From: Pseudomonadota bacterium | Lineage (GTDB): Bacteria > Pseudomonadota > Gammaproteobacteria > Burkholderiales > Burkholderiaceae_C | Reading direction: 5' to 3' | Assembly: GCA_023436025.1 (NCBI GenBank) | Contig: JAEZKX010000316.1 | Coordinates: 1 to 17,173, forward strand | Length of the DNA stretch: 17,173 bases | Shown: piece by piece, positions 1 to 7,192 of the stretch | How positions within the stretch are numbered: the first letter of the stretch is position 1 | Layout of the letters: each line of letters opens with the position of its first letter | Notes under the pieces: generated by a model | What the model was told of the DNA's origin: nothing | Seen by the model: only the letters and a program-made list of their open reading frames with translations | Databases searched by the model: none | Made by a program: the position numbers and the translations under genes

Positions 1-116
1 GCGCGCGCCTGCGCGGGCGGCAGCGTGTGCAGCGGCGGGTGGCCGGCGCGGGCCATGCGCTGCAGCACCGAGCGCATGGCGGGAGTGAGTTCGGGAAACT
101 GCGGAAGGAATGTCAC
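1..116 (-). CDS. alpha/beta hydrolase (lipase/esterase), N-terminal fragment
   Basis: Partial gene; only about 38 N-terminal codons are inside the window and the rest lies beyond the left edge. The frame read from a GTG at 116 gives FPELTPAMRSVLQRMARAG followed by HPPLHTLPPAQAR. This pattern, an amphipathic helix with 'MR..L.RMA..G.PP' and then 'L.P..AR', is typical of the start of bacterial hormone-sensitive-lipase-like (Aes-type) esterases. Nothing catalytic is visible. The GTG lacks a clear Shine-Dalgarno sequence. The frame stays open upstream to a stop at 144-146, so the exact start is uncertain. It is divergent from the alcohol dehydrogenase at 173 with a 56-nt shared spacer. The family call rests on N-terminal pattern recognition only. 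Confidence 0.55.
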   Translation of the reverse strand, partial: MTFLPQFPELTPAMRSVLQRMARAGHPPLHTLPPAQAR

Positions 117-138
117 TTGGGCGACGCGGCGGGTGGCG

Positions 139-144
139 TACAGT
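139..144 (+). promoter_or_regulatory. weak sigma70-like -10 candidate upstream of the alcohol dehydrogenase
   Basis: TACAGT at 139-144 matches 4 of 6 bases of TATAAT. It lies 16 nt downstream of TTGGGC (117-122), a poor -35 match. The site is in the short divergent spacer, and the -35 element would abut the divergent hydrolase start. It is a pattern match only and may be chance. Confidence 0.15.
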
Positions 145-172
145 CAGGCGCAAATCCTAAGGGACGGCAGCC

Positions 173-1309
173 ATGGCTTTCATCAACTACGTCACCCAGA
201 TCCAGTTCGACTTCGGCGCGATCCAGCTGCTCAGACAGGAATGCGCGCGCGTGGGCATCACCAAGCCGCTCATCGTCACCGATGCCGGCGTGCGCGCCGC
301 GGGCGTGCTGCAGAAGGCGCTGGATGCGCTGGGCGGCCTGCCGCATGCGGTGTTCGACCAGACGCCGTCCAACCCCACCGAAGCCGCCGTGCGGGCCGCG
401 ACCGACCTCTACCGTTCGCAGGCCTGCGATGGCCTGGTGGCGGTCGGGGGTGGCTCGGCCATCGACTGCGCCAAGGGTGTCGCCATCGCCGCCACGCACG
501 ACGGTCCGCTCACGCACTACGCGACCATCGAAGGTGGCTCGCCGCGCATCACCGAGCGGGTCGCGCCGCTGATCGCGGTCCCCACCACCAGCGGCACCGG
601 CAGCGAGGTGGCGCGCGGCGCCATCCTCATCGTCGACGATCACCGCAAGCTCGGCTTCCACTCCTGGCACCTGGTGCCACGAACCGCGATCTGCGATCCC
701 GAGCTGACCCTGGGCCTGCCGCCCAGGCTCACTGCCGCCACCGGCATGGACGCCATTGCCCACTGCATGGAGACCTTCATGGCCTCCGCCTTCAACCCGC
801 CGGCCGACGGCATCGCGCTCGACGGCCTGGAGCGCGGCTGGGCGCACATCGAACGCGCCACCCGCGATGGCAGCGACCGCGAGGCGCGCCGCAACCTGAT
901 GAGCGCCTCCATGCAGGGCGCCATGGCCTTCCAGAAGGGCCTGGGCTGCGTGCATTCGCTCAGCCACAGCCTGGGCGGGGTCGATCCGCGGCTGCACCAC
1001 GGCACGCTCAACGCGATGTTCCTGCCGGCGGTGGTGCGCTTCAATGCCGAGGCGCCGTCCGTGCGCGACGACCGACGCCTGGAACGCATGGCCCATGCCA
1101 TGGGGCTGTCCTCGGCCGGCGACATTCCCGAGGCCATCCGGGCCATGAACGCGCGGCTGGGCCTGCCCACCGGCCTGGCCGCACTGGGCGTGCAGCGCGA
1201 CTGGTTCGACCGCATCATCGACGGCGCGATGGCCGACCATTGCCACAAGACGAATCCGCGCGAGGCGAGCCGCCAGGATTACGAGGAAATGTTGGCGGCG
1301 TCGCTCTGA
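173..1309 (+). CDS. iron-containing alcohol dehydrogenase
   Basis: A 378-residue protein of the group III (Fe-dependent) alcohol dehydrogenase family, full length for the family. It should oxidise an alcohol or reduce an aldehyde/ketone with NAD(P) in the cytoplasm. Seen in the sequence: the nucleotide-binding loop GGGSAIDCAKG at about 92-102; PTTSGTGSE at 137-145; and the metal ligands by position, D193 and H197 in GMDAIAHCMETF, H261 in the HSLSHSLGG stretch and H275 in LHHGTLNA. The start is supported by AAGGGA at 159-164, 8 nt before the ATG. It is a lone plus-strand gene between a divergent hydrolase and a convergent lipase, so context does not reveal the substrate. Maleylacetate reductases share the fold but usually lack the full ligand set, so a true dehydrogenase is more likely. 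Confidence 0.9.
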   Translation: MAFINYVTQIQFDFGAIQLLRQECARVGITKPLIVTDAGVRAAGVLQKALDALGGLPHAVFDQTPSNPTEAAVRAATDLYRSQACDGLVAVGGGSAIDCAKGVAIAATHDGPLTHYATIEGGSPRITERVAPLIAVPTTSGTGSEVARGAILIVDDHRKLGFHSWHLVPRTAICDPELTLGLPPRLTAATGMDAIAHCMETFMASAFNPPADGIALDGLERGWAHIERATRDGSDREARRNLMSASMQGAMAFQKGLGCVHSLSHSLGGVDPRLHHGTLNAMFLPAVVRFNAEAPSVRDDRRLERMAHAMGLSSAGDIPEAIRAMNARLGLPTGLAALGVQRDWFDRIIDGAMADHCHKTNPREASRQDYEEMLAASL

Positions 1310-1339
1310 TCGCGCCTGCGCCGCCGCGGCGACCCGGAC

Positions 1340-2440
1340 CTACAGCGCCTCTACCCGGCCTGGATCGGGCTTGTCCAGCCACGCTGCGAACTCGTCCGCC
1401 AGTTGCCGGCTGGCCGCGGTTGCCGCGCTCCAGGCCGTCACCCGGCCTTGCAGGTCGTTGCCGTAGCGGGTGAAGTCGGTGCGGTCCGGCAACTTGCCGT
1501 TGGGCAGCGACTGCACCCATTGCGGATCGGGCGCCAGCACCACCATGTGGTCGAGAAAGGGCGTGGCCCGGTGCCGCCACTTCAGCGCCTTGTCCAGCCA
1601 GCCGGGCACCACCGCCTTCTGGAAGTGCGGGTACAGCACCAGGTTCGGGCCGCTACCGCAGTCGTACTTCAGGTGCAGGTGGTAGTCGGTGATGCCGCCG
1701 TCCCAGTAAGCGCCCGCGGGCGCGCCGGGGATGTCGTGCACCGCCTGCAGCACGAAGGGAATCGAGCAGCTCGCCTGCAGCGCCGCCTGGAAGTTGGTCT
1801 CGTTCAGCGCGACCTGGCGCGTCGGATAGTCGCCGGTGCCGAATGGCAGGGCGCAGGCGCCACGCTCGGCCTCCGGGCTGGAGAACACCACGCGCTCCAA
1901 CCAGGCGCCCATGGCCTTGCGGTGCACGGAATTGCTGACGAAGGCGCCCAGGTAGCCCAGCGGCGTTGCCAACCGGTGCTCGCGCCGCAACACATGGCGG
2001 CCCCGCGCGGTCACGATATGCAGGCGGAAGCGGGTGTGTCCCAGCACCTCGCCGATGCGTCCGCCGTAGAAGTCCTCCAGGTTGCGCGCGAACTGCGCGC
2101 TGACCTGGGCCGCGCTGGGCGTCTTGCGCCCGGGCGGCAGCTCGTAGTGCTGCGCGATGTAGTCGCGCTCCAGCCGCTCGAAGGCCGCCACCGGCTGGCG
2201 CAGGCAGGCGGTGGCCATGCGCCAGGCGCCGATCGAGGCGCCCACCAGGTGCACCGGGTGCGTGGTGCCCGGCAGCCACTCACCGAACAGGAAGCGATCG
2301 AGCGGCCCCAGCACCAGGCCCTTGGGTCCGCCCGCCGCGGCCGGCACCACGCCGATGTCGGCCGCCTGCAAGCCGTTCTTCGCGATGTGGCGGCGGGCCG
2401 CGGGACCCGCGTAGATGCGCAGAGCGGTGTCGGCCGGCAT
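1340..2440 (-). CDS. patatin-like phospholipase
   Basis: A 366-residue patatin-family lipid acyl hydrolase, expected to use a Ser-Asp dyad on phospholipids or other acyl esters. Visible motifs: a glycine-rich oxyanion-type stretch AAGGPKG at 35-41, the nucleophile elbow GASIG with Ser69, and the catalytic Asp in WDGG (D247). No signal peptide or membrane helix is seen, so it is probably cytosolic or peripheral. The ATG sits 4 nt after the tex stop on the same strand, so it is likely translated from the tex transcript by coupling. It converges with the alcohol dehydrogenase across a 30-nt gap. The family call is firm. The substrate is unknown, and any functional tie to Tex is not evident from the sequence. 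Confidence 0.85.
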   Translation of the reverse strand: MPADTALRIYAGPAARRHIAKNGLQAADIGVVPAAAGGPKGLVLGPLDRFLFGEWLPGTTHPVHLVGASIGAWRMATACLRQPVAAFERLERDYIAQHYELPPGRKTPSAAQVSAQFARNLEDFYGGRIGEVLGHTRFRLHIVTARGRHVLRREHRLATPLGYLGAFVSNSVHRKAMGAWLERVVFSSPEAERGACALPFGTGDYPTRQVALNETNFQAALQASCSIPFVLQAVHDIPGAPAGAYWDGGITDYHLHLKYDCGSGPNLVLYPHFQKAVVPGWLDKALKWRHRATPFLDHMVVLAPDPQWVQSLPNGKLPDRTDFTRYGNDLQGRVTAWSAATAASRQLADEFAAWLDKPDPGRVEAL

Positions 2441-2444
2441 GCCG

Positions 2445-4769
2445 CTATTTTCGCAGTCCCTGCAGCTTGGCGAAGGCGCCCTGCATGGCCGAACCCAGCG
2501 CCGGATTGGCCGGTGCCCGCTGGCCGCGGCCGGCGCCCTCGAAGCGGTTGTCGCGCGGCCCGTCGCGGCGGTTGCCCGCCGGCGCGCCCAGCTTCATGGT
2601 CAGGCTGATGCGCTTGCGTACCGGATCGACCTCGAGCACCCGCACCTTGACGATGTCACCGGTCTTCACCACCTCGCGCGCGTCGTTGACGAACTTGTGC
2701 GACAGCTGGCTCACGTGCACCAGGCCGTCCTGGTGCACGCCCAGGTCGACGAAGGCGCCGAAGGCGGCGACGTTGCTCACCGTGCCCTCCAGCTCCATGC
2801 CTTCCTTCAGGTCCTTGATGTCGTCGACGCCCTCGTTGAAGCGCGCGACCTTGAAGTCGGGCCGCGGGTCGCGCCCGGGCTTCTCCAGTTCGCCCAGGAT
2901 GTCCTTGACCGTGATGACGCCGAACTTCTCGTTGGCGAACAGTTCCGGCTTGAGCGTCTTGAGCATGTCGGCGCGGCCCATCAGCTCCTGCACCGGCTTG
3001 CCGGCATGCGCCAGGATCTTCTCGACCACCGGATAGGTCTCCGGGTGCACGCCCGTCATGTCCAGCGGGTTGTCGCCGCCGCGGATGCGCAGGAAGCCCG
3101 CGCTCTGCTCGAAGGTCTTGGGTCCCAGGCCGCTGACCTGCAGCAGCTGCTGGCGGCTGCGGAAGGCGCCGTTGGCCTCGCGCCATTGCACGACCGACTT
3201 CGCCACCGTGCCCGACAGCCCCGACACGCGCGACAGCAGCGGCGCGCTGGCGGTGTTGAGGTCGACGCCGACCTTGTTCACGCAGTCTTCCACCACCGCG
3301 TCCAGCGTGCGCGCCAGCTCGCTCTGGTTGACGTCGTGCTGGTACTGGCCCACGCCGATCGACTTGGGCTCGATCTTGACCAGTTCCGCCAGCGGGTCCT
3401 GCAGGCGGCGCGCGATGCTGGCGGCGCCGCGCAGGCTGACGTCGACATCGGGCATCTCCTGCGAGGCGTACTCGCTGGCCGAATACACCGAGGCGCCGGC
3501 CTCGCTCACCACCACCCGCTGGATGTCCGCCTCCAGACGCTTGACCAGGTCGGCCGCCAGCTTGTCGGTCTCGCGCGAGGCGGTGCCATTGCCGATGGCG
3601 ATGAGGTTCACGCCATGCTTGCCGCACAGCTGCGCCAGCGTGTGCAGCGCGCCATCCCAGTCGCGTCGCGGCTCGTGCGGATACACCGTGGCGGTGTCGA
3701 CCAGCTTGCCGGTGGCGTCGACCACCGCCACCTTCACGCCGGTGCGGATGCCGGGGTCCAGCCCCATCACCACCCGCGGGCCGGCGGGCGCGGCCAGCAG
3801 CAGGTCGCGCAGGTTCTCGGCGAATACCTTGATCGCGACCTTCTCGGCCTCCTCGCGCAGGCGCGCGAACAGGTCGCGTTCGGTGGACAACGACAGCTTG
3901 ACACGCCAGGTCCAGGCCACGCACTTGCGCAGCAGGTCGTCGGCGGGCCGGGCCTGGTGGCTCCAGCCCAGGTGCAGCGCGATCTTGCCTTCGGCGATCG
4001 AGGGCTTGCCCGGTTCGGGCTCGACCGGCAGCGCCAGCTTGACGTCCAGGATCTCCAGCGTGCGGCCGCGGAACACAGCCAGCGCACGGTGCGAAGGCAC
4101 GCGCGCCATCGGCTCGTCGTAGTCGAAGTAGTCGCGGAACTTGGCGACATCGGGGTTGTTCTCGTCCTTGCCCGCGGCCAGCTTGGACTTCAGCAGGCCT
4201 TCGGACCAGAGCCATTCGCGCAGCGACTGCACGAGCGCCGCGTCCTCGGCCCAGCGCTCGGACAGGATGTCGCGCACGCCATCCAGCACCGCGGGCACGG
4301 TGGTGAAGTCCTCGCCGCCCTCGCCCTTCTCCGCCTTGACGAAGGGAGCCGCCTCGGCGGCCGGATCGCGCGTGGGATCGGCCCACAGCAGGTCGGCCAG
4401 CGGCTCGATGCCGGCTTCGCGCGCGATCTGGCCCTTGGTGCGGCGCCGCGGCTTGTACGGCAGGTACAGGTCTTCCAGTTCCTGCTTGGTCGGCGCCGCC
4501 GCGATGGCGGCGCGCAGCGCGGGCGTCAGCTTGCCCTGCTCCTCGATGCTCCTGAGGACGGCGCCGCGCCGGTCCTCCAGCTCACGCAGGTAGGACAGGC
4601 GCGCCTCGAGTTCGCGCAGGTGGTTGTCGTCGAGGCCGCCGGTGGCCTCCTTGCGGTAGCGGGCGATGAAGGGCACGCTGGCCCCGCCATCGAGCAGGTC
4701 GACGGCCGCACGGACCTGGCCTTCCTGCACCCGGAGTTCGGCGGCGATCTGCCGCAGGATCTTCTGCAT
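2445..4769 (-). CDS. tex: Tex family RNA-binding transcription accessory protein
   Basis: A 774-residue protein matching the Tex family in length and domain order. Tex proteins bind nucleic acid and are linked to transcription fidelity, expression of virulence or toxin genes and stress tolerance. Domains by position: N-terminal helical Tex region beginning [12 protein letters not shown]; conserved [17 protein letters not shown] at 32-48; the linker [16 protein letters not shown] at 98-113; YqgF/RNase H-like domain from about 334 ([16 protein letters not shown]); helix-hairpin-helix repeats about 505-570 ([27 protein letters not shown]); C-terminal S1 domain about 657-728 ([19 protein letters not shown]). 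The tail after S1 is Arg/Gly/Asn-rich. I chose 4769 because family members begin MQKIL; the frame stays open further upstream but reads as non-family sequence. No strong Shine-Dalgarno is seen. It is the first gene of a pair with the patatin gene and diverges from the LapA-domain gene. Confidence 0.95.
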   Translation of the reverse strand: MQKILRQIAAELRVQEGQVRAAVDLLDGGASVPFIARYRKEATGGLDDNHLRELEARLSYLRELEDRRGAVLRSIEEQGKLTPALRAAIAAAPTKQELEDLYLPYKPRRRTKGQIAREAGIEPLADLLWADPTRDPAAEAAPFVKAEKGEGGEDFTTVPAVLDGVRDILSERWAEDAALVQSLREWLWSEGLLKSKLAAGKDENNPDVAKFRDYFDYDEPMARVPSHRALAVFRGRTLEILDVKLALPVEPEPGKPSIAEGKIALHLGWSHQARPADDLLRKCVAWTWRVKLSLSTERDLFARLREEAEKVAIKVFAENLRDLLLAAPAGPRVVMGLDPGIRTGVKVAVVDATGKLVDTATVYPHEPRRDWDGALHTLAQLCGKHGVNLIAIGNGTASRETDKLAADLVKRLEADIQRVVVSEAGASVYSASEYASQEMPDVDVSLRGAASIARRLQDPLAELVKIEPKSIGVGQYQHDVNQSELARTLDAVVEDCVNKVGVDLNTASAPLLSRVSGLSGTVAKSVVQWREANGAFRSRQQLLQVSGLGPKTFEQSAGFLRIRGGDNPLDMTGVHPETYPVVEKILAHAGKPVQELMGRADMLKTLKPELFANEKFGVITVKDILGELEKPGRDPRPDFKVARFNEGVDDIKDLKEGMELEGTVSNVAAFGAFVDLGVHQDGLVHVSQLSHKFVNDAREVVKTGDIVKVRVLEVDPVRKRISLTMKLGAPAGNRRDGPRDNRFEGAGRGQRAPANPALGSAMQGAFAKLQGLRK

Positions 4770-4893
4770 TCTGTTACTGCTGGGGAACCAGGAATGCGCG
4801 GGAGTTTGCCACACCGAAATGGGGCGCCCGCTGACAGTTGCGCCTGCCTCACTGCAGAGAATCTGGTGAACGATCCTTCCAGGAGATATCCCC

Positions 4894-5619
4894 ATGCGCT
4901 CCCGCTCCATCCTGCTCATCGTGGCGATCCTGCTGGTCGCCGGCTTCGCCGCCCTCAACTGGGCCGAAATCATCCGTTCCTCGCCCGTCTGGTTCGGGCC
5001 CTTCGTGATGGACGCGCCGCTGGGCGCCATCCTGCTGGGGCTGCTGGCATTGGCCATCGTCGTGTTCGCGGTCGCCGCCGGCACCATGCGCACCCAGTCG
5101 CTGGTGGAATCGCGCCACCACTACAAGACGCTGGAGGCGCAGCGCGAACTGGCCGACAAGGCCGAAGCCTCGCGCTTCACCGACTTGCGCCAGCACCTGG
5201 ACACGCAGCTGAGCGCGCTGCGCGAGCGCGACACCGTCGCCGCTTCCGAGTTCGAAAAGGCCATGGCGCAGAACCAGCGTGAAATGCGCACGCAGCTGGA
5301 GCAGATCAACCGCACTATCGCTGCCCGCCTGACCGAGCTGGAGCACCGGCTGGACAGCCGCCTGGGCAGCGCGCCGGCGCATGTGGTGAGCACGCATCCG
5401 GTGTCCACGCATGCCACCCCGGTGCAGACGGCGCCGGTGGCGAACGCCCCAGTGGTGCAGGCCACGCCGGTTCGGCACGAGCCGACCAACCTGACGGCCG
5501 CCGAGCTCGAAGCCCGCGAGCAGCAGGCGCGCCAGGAGCGCGCCCGGGCCGAACAGGAGCGCGCCACCGCCGCGAGTGAGCAGCGGCCGACGGAGTCGGG
5601 ATGGAGGAAGTGGTTCTGA
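4894..5619 (+). CDS. LapA-domain inner-membrane protein with coiled-coil tail
   Basis: A 241-residue protein with two hydrophobic helices (about 5-23 and 42-63) separated by a short loop with NWAEI. This matches the LapA (DUF1049) layout of small inner-membrane proteins related to lipopolysaccharide assembly factors. Residues about 70-155 are charged and heptad-like and predict a cytoplasmic coiled coil. Residues about 160-195 are a low-complexity Ala/Pro/Thr/Val/His linker with repeated STHP/STHA and ATPV/APV units. Residues 200-230 are another Glu/Arg/Gln-rich helix, ending GWRKWF. The start is fixed by AGGAG at 4881-4885, 8 nt before the ATG. E. coli LapA is only about 100 residues, so this form carries a long extra tail. 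The topology and family are fairly sure. The function, possibly envelope organisation, is inferred. Confidence 0.7.
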   Translation: MRSRSILLIVAILLVAGFAALNWAEIIRSSPVWFGPFVMDAPLGAILLGLLALAIVVFAVAAGTMRTQSLVESRHHYKTLEAQRELADKAEASRFTDLRQHLDTQLSALRERDTVAASEFEKAMAQNQREMRTQLEQINRTIAARLTELEHRLDSRLGSAPAHVVSTHPVSTHATPVQTAPVANAPVVQATPVRHEPTNLTAAELEAREQQARQERARAEQERATAASEQRPTESGWRKWF

Positions 5620-5621
5620 TG

Positions 5622-5644
5622 CGGACCGCATCGGCCGCGGTCCG
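5622..5644 (+). terminator. hairpin just after the LapA-domain gene, possible terminator
   Basis: A perfect 8-bp GC-rich stem, CGGACCGC at 5622-5629 and GCGGTCCG at 5637-5644, with a 7-nt loop. It begins 2 nt after the stop codon at 5617-5619, in the 63-nt gap between convergent genes. No T-tract follows, so it would be an atypical intrinsic terminator, or it may only protect transcript ends. A stem can act in both directions, so it could also serve the convergent alkyltransferase gene. Confidence 0.45.
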
Positions 5645-5682
5645 TCTGCGGGCCTAGCCGCCGGCTCCAAGGGCGTCGCGCC

Positions 5683-6237
5683 TCAGGAATCGAACAGGCC
5701 CGGCGCCCCGCCCAGGCGGGCGCTCTCGATCTCCAGCATCTTCAGCTTGGTGGCCGCGCCTCCCGCGGCGGAGAACCCGCCCGAGCGGCCGCCGGCGGCC
5801 AGCACGCGGTGGCACGGCACCACCGGCGCGAAGGGGTTGTGGCCCAGTGCCTGGCCCACGGCCCGCGCCGCGCCGGGCTGGCCGAGCCGGCGCGCCACGT
5901 CTCCATAGGTCAGCACCTCCCCTGGCGGGATCGCCCGCGCCAGCTCATAGACCGCGCGGTGGAAGGGCGGCACCTGCGTGAAATCGAGCGGCAGGTCGCG
6001 CAGGTCGTCATGCGTGCCGGCCAGCAGGCCCCGCACGCGCCGCATCGCCGCCTTCACGAAGGGGGGCGGCTCGGCTTCGGGCAAACCGGGAAAGCGCCGT
6101 CGCAGGCGCGCGAGCGTGGCGCCCGGCGCTCCCTCCGGCAATTGCAGGCCGGCCAGCGCCGCCTCGGTCCAGGCGATGCCGCAGGGGCCGAGCGCGGTGT
6201 CGAACACGCAGCAGCCCAGGGCCTGCGGCGCATGCAT
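5683..6237 (-). CDS. ogt: methylated-DNA--[protein]-cysteine S-methyltransferase
   Basis: A 184-residue O6-alkylguanine-DNA alkyltransferase (MGMT/Ogt type), a suicide repair protein that moves the alkyl group from O6-alkylguanine to its own cysteine. The core is clear: LTYGDVARRLGQPGAARAVG at about 109-128 (helix-turn-helix with the arginine finger), then the active site PCHRV (Cys141), and the GGFSAAGGAATKLKMLEIE stretch. There is no Ada-type N-terminal zinc/AraC domain, so it is a stand-alone enzyme. The ATG at 6237 gives the family-like start MHAPQALGCC; the frame remains open upstream but that part overlaps the GST gene and looks non-coding. Only 4 nt separate it from the GST stop and it has no clear Shine-Dalgarno sequence of its own, so translational coupling is likely. 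The symbol ogt is by family; it could equally be labelled an AGT/MGMT homologue. Confidence 0.92.
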   Translation of the reverse strand: MHAPQALGCCVFDTALGPCGIAWTEAALAGLQLPEGAPGATLARLRRRFPGLPEAEPPPFVKAAMRRVRGLLAGTHDDLRDLPLDFTQVPPFHRAVYELARAIPPGEVLTYGDVARRLGQPGAARAVGQALGHNPFAPVVPCHRVLAAGGRSGGFSAAGGAATKLKMLEIESARLGGAPGLFDS

Positions 6238-6241
6238 GGTT

Positions 6242-7192
6242 TCAGTCGGCGGCCACCGCCCGCAGGACGTAGCCCAGGCGCGGAAAATGCACGTGCACCG
6301 TGCCTGCGCGCTCGTCGGTGCGGCGCAGGCTGTAGTGCGTGCGTGTGGCTGCAATCAGTTCGCCCTCGGTGGATTCCTGGCCGAAGGTCTCGGGCGTGAT
6401 GGTCACCCGGCTGCCCAGCGGAATGCCGTGGTCGTCCTGGAAGGCGCTGTCGACCAGCAGGTTGGCGCCCGCGGGCTGCGGGTCGGCCGCGGCAGCGATG
6501 GCAATCGCATCCTGCGACGAAAGCCTGGTCATCGGGCCATGGCCGATCGCCGCCACCCGGTCGGCCCACTCGATGACGGAGGGCGTGGCCGCCAGGATGT
6601 CCATCAGCACCGGCACCTGCGCGCGCGTGAACCAGATGCCGTGGTAGGCGGCGAAGTCGGCGACGCAGGGCTCCACGCCGAACAGGAAATCGTGCTCGTC
6701 GGCCATGTTGGCCAGGCGCCGCAGGTAGGAGCGGTAGGCCGAGGTGGCGTCGCCCGGGCGCAGCCGCACCATGTTGCCGCTCATGGCCTTGCGATCCTCG
6801 GCGAAGGCGCGCGCCATGTCGGGCGCGCCGGCGAACACCTGGGCGGCGCCGCGCGGCTGCAGGTTGTAGCCCATCGTGGCCCAGAACAAGGTGGTGTCCG
6901 CCCACTGGGCGAAGATGCGGCAGGCACCCTTGAGGTGCGGCGGGTACAGCGTGGGCTCGGGCCGCACGTGTTCCAGCACGTCGCAGATCAGGGCCGTGTC
7001 GCAGTAGATGTCGGCGCCGACCTGCAGCACCGGCGTGCGGCGGTAGCCGCCGGTGAGCGCCACCACGTCCGGCTTGGGCATGATGGCCGGCACCAGCACC
7101 GACTTCCAGGGCAGTTGCTTGTAGCCCAGGATCAGGCGGATCTTCTCCGAGAAGGGCGAGCTGGCGTAGTGGTGCAGGATGAGGTCGTTCAT
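6242..7192 (-). CDS. glutathione S-transferase family protein with C-terminal extension
   Basis: A 316-residue protein. Residues 1-80 are a GST thioredoxin-like domain: SSPFSEKIRLILGYK near the start, cis-Pro in RRTPVLQVG (Pro54), and YCDTALICDVLE in place of the usual E/D-S-x-x-I glutathione-binding loop. Residues about 85-215 form the helical GST domain. About 100 further residues (about 220-316, including LVDSAFQDDHGIPLG and VTITPETFG) extend past the usual 200-230-residue GST and look like a small beta-rich appended domain. The substrate is unknown; conjugation or removal of electrophiles is the family expectation. Its ATG overlaps the AidB-like gene stop (ATGA) and the alkyltransferase starts 4 nt after its own stop, so it is the middle gene of a coupled trio. 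The N-terminal call is firm; the role of the tail is not known to me. Confidence 0.8.
   Translation of the reverse strand: MNDLILHHYASSPFSEKIRLILGYKQLPWKSVLVPAIMPKPDVVALTGGYRRTPVLQVGADIYCDTALICDVLEHVRPEPTLYPPHLKGACRIFAQWADTTLFWATMGYNLQPRGAAQVFAGAPDMARAFAEDRKAMSGNMVRLRPGDATSAYRSYLRRLANMADEHDFLFGVEPCVADFAAYHGIWFTRAQVPVLMDILAATPSVIEWADRVAAIGHGPMTRLSSQDAIAIAAAADPQPAGANLLVDSAFQDDHGIPLGSRVTITPETFGQESTEGELIAATRTHYSLRRTDERAGTVHVHFPRLGYVLRAVAAD

Noticed and set aside
25..1473. A 482-codon plus-strand frame overlapping the alcohol dehydrogenase
   Set aside because: It is a +1/+2 shadow of the dehydrogenase, with biased composition and no domain. The dehydrogenase frame carries the metal ligands and the ribosome binding site.
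4770..5093. An N-terminal extension of tex by 108 codons
   Set aside because: The added sequence would overlap the divergent LapA-domain gene and does not resemble Tex, whose members begin MQKIL as found at 4769.
2415..5282. A 955-codon open frame on the plus strand opposite tex
   Set aside because: It lies antisense to a full-length, motif-rich tex gene. Its translation is dominated by His, Arg, Gln, Ala and Leu without a recognisable domain, as expected for an antisense frame in GC-rich DNA.
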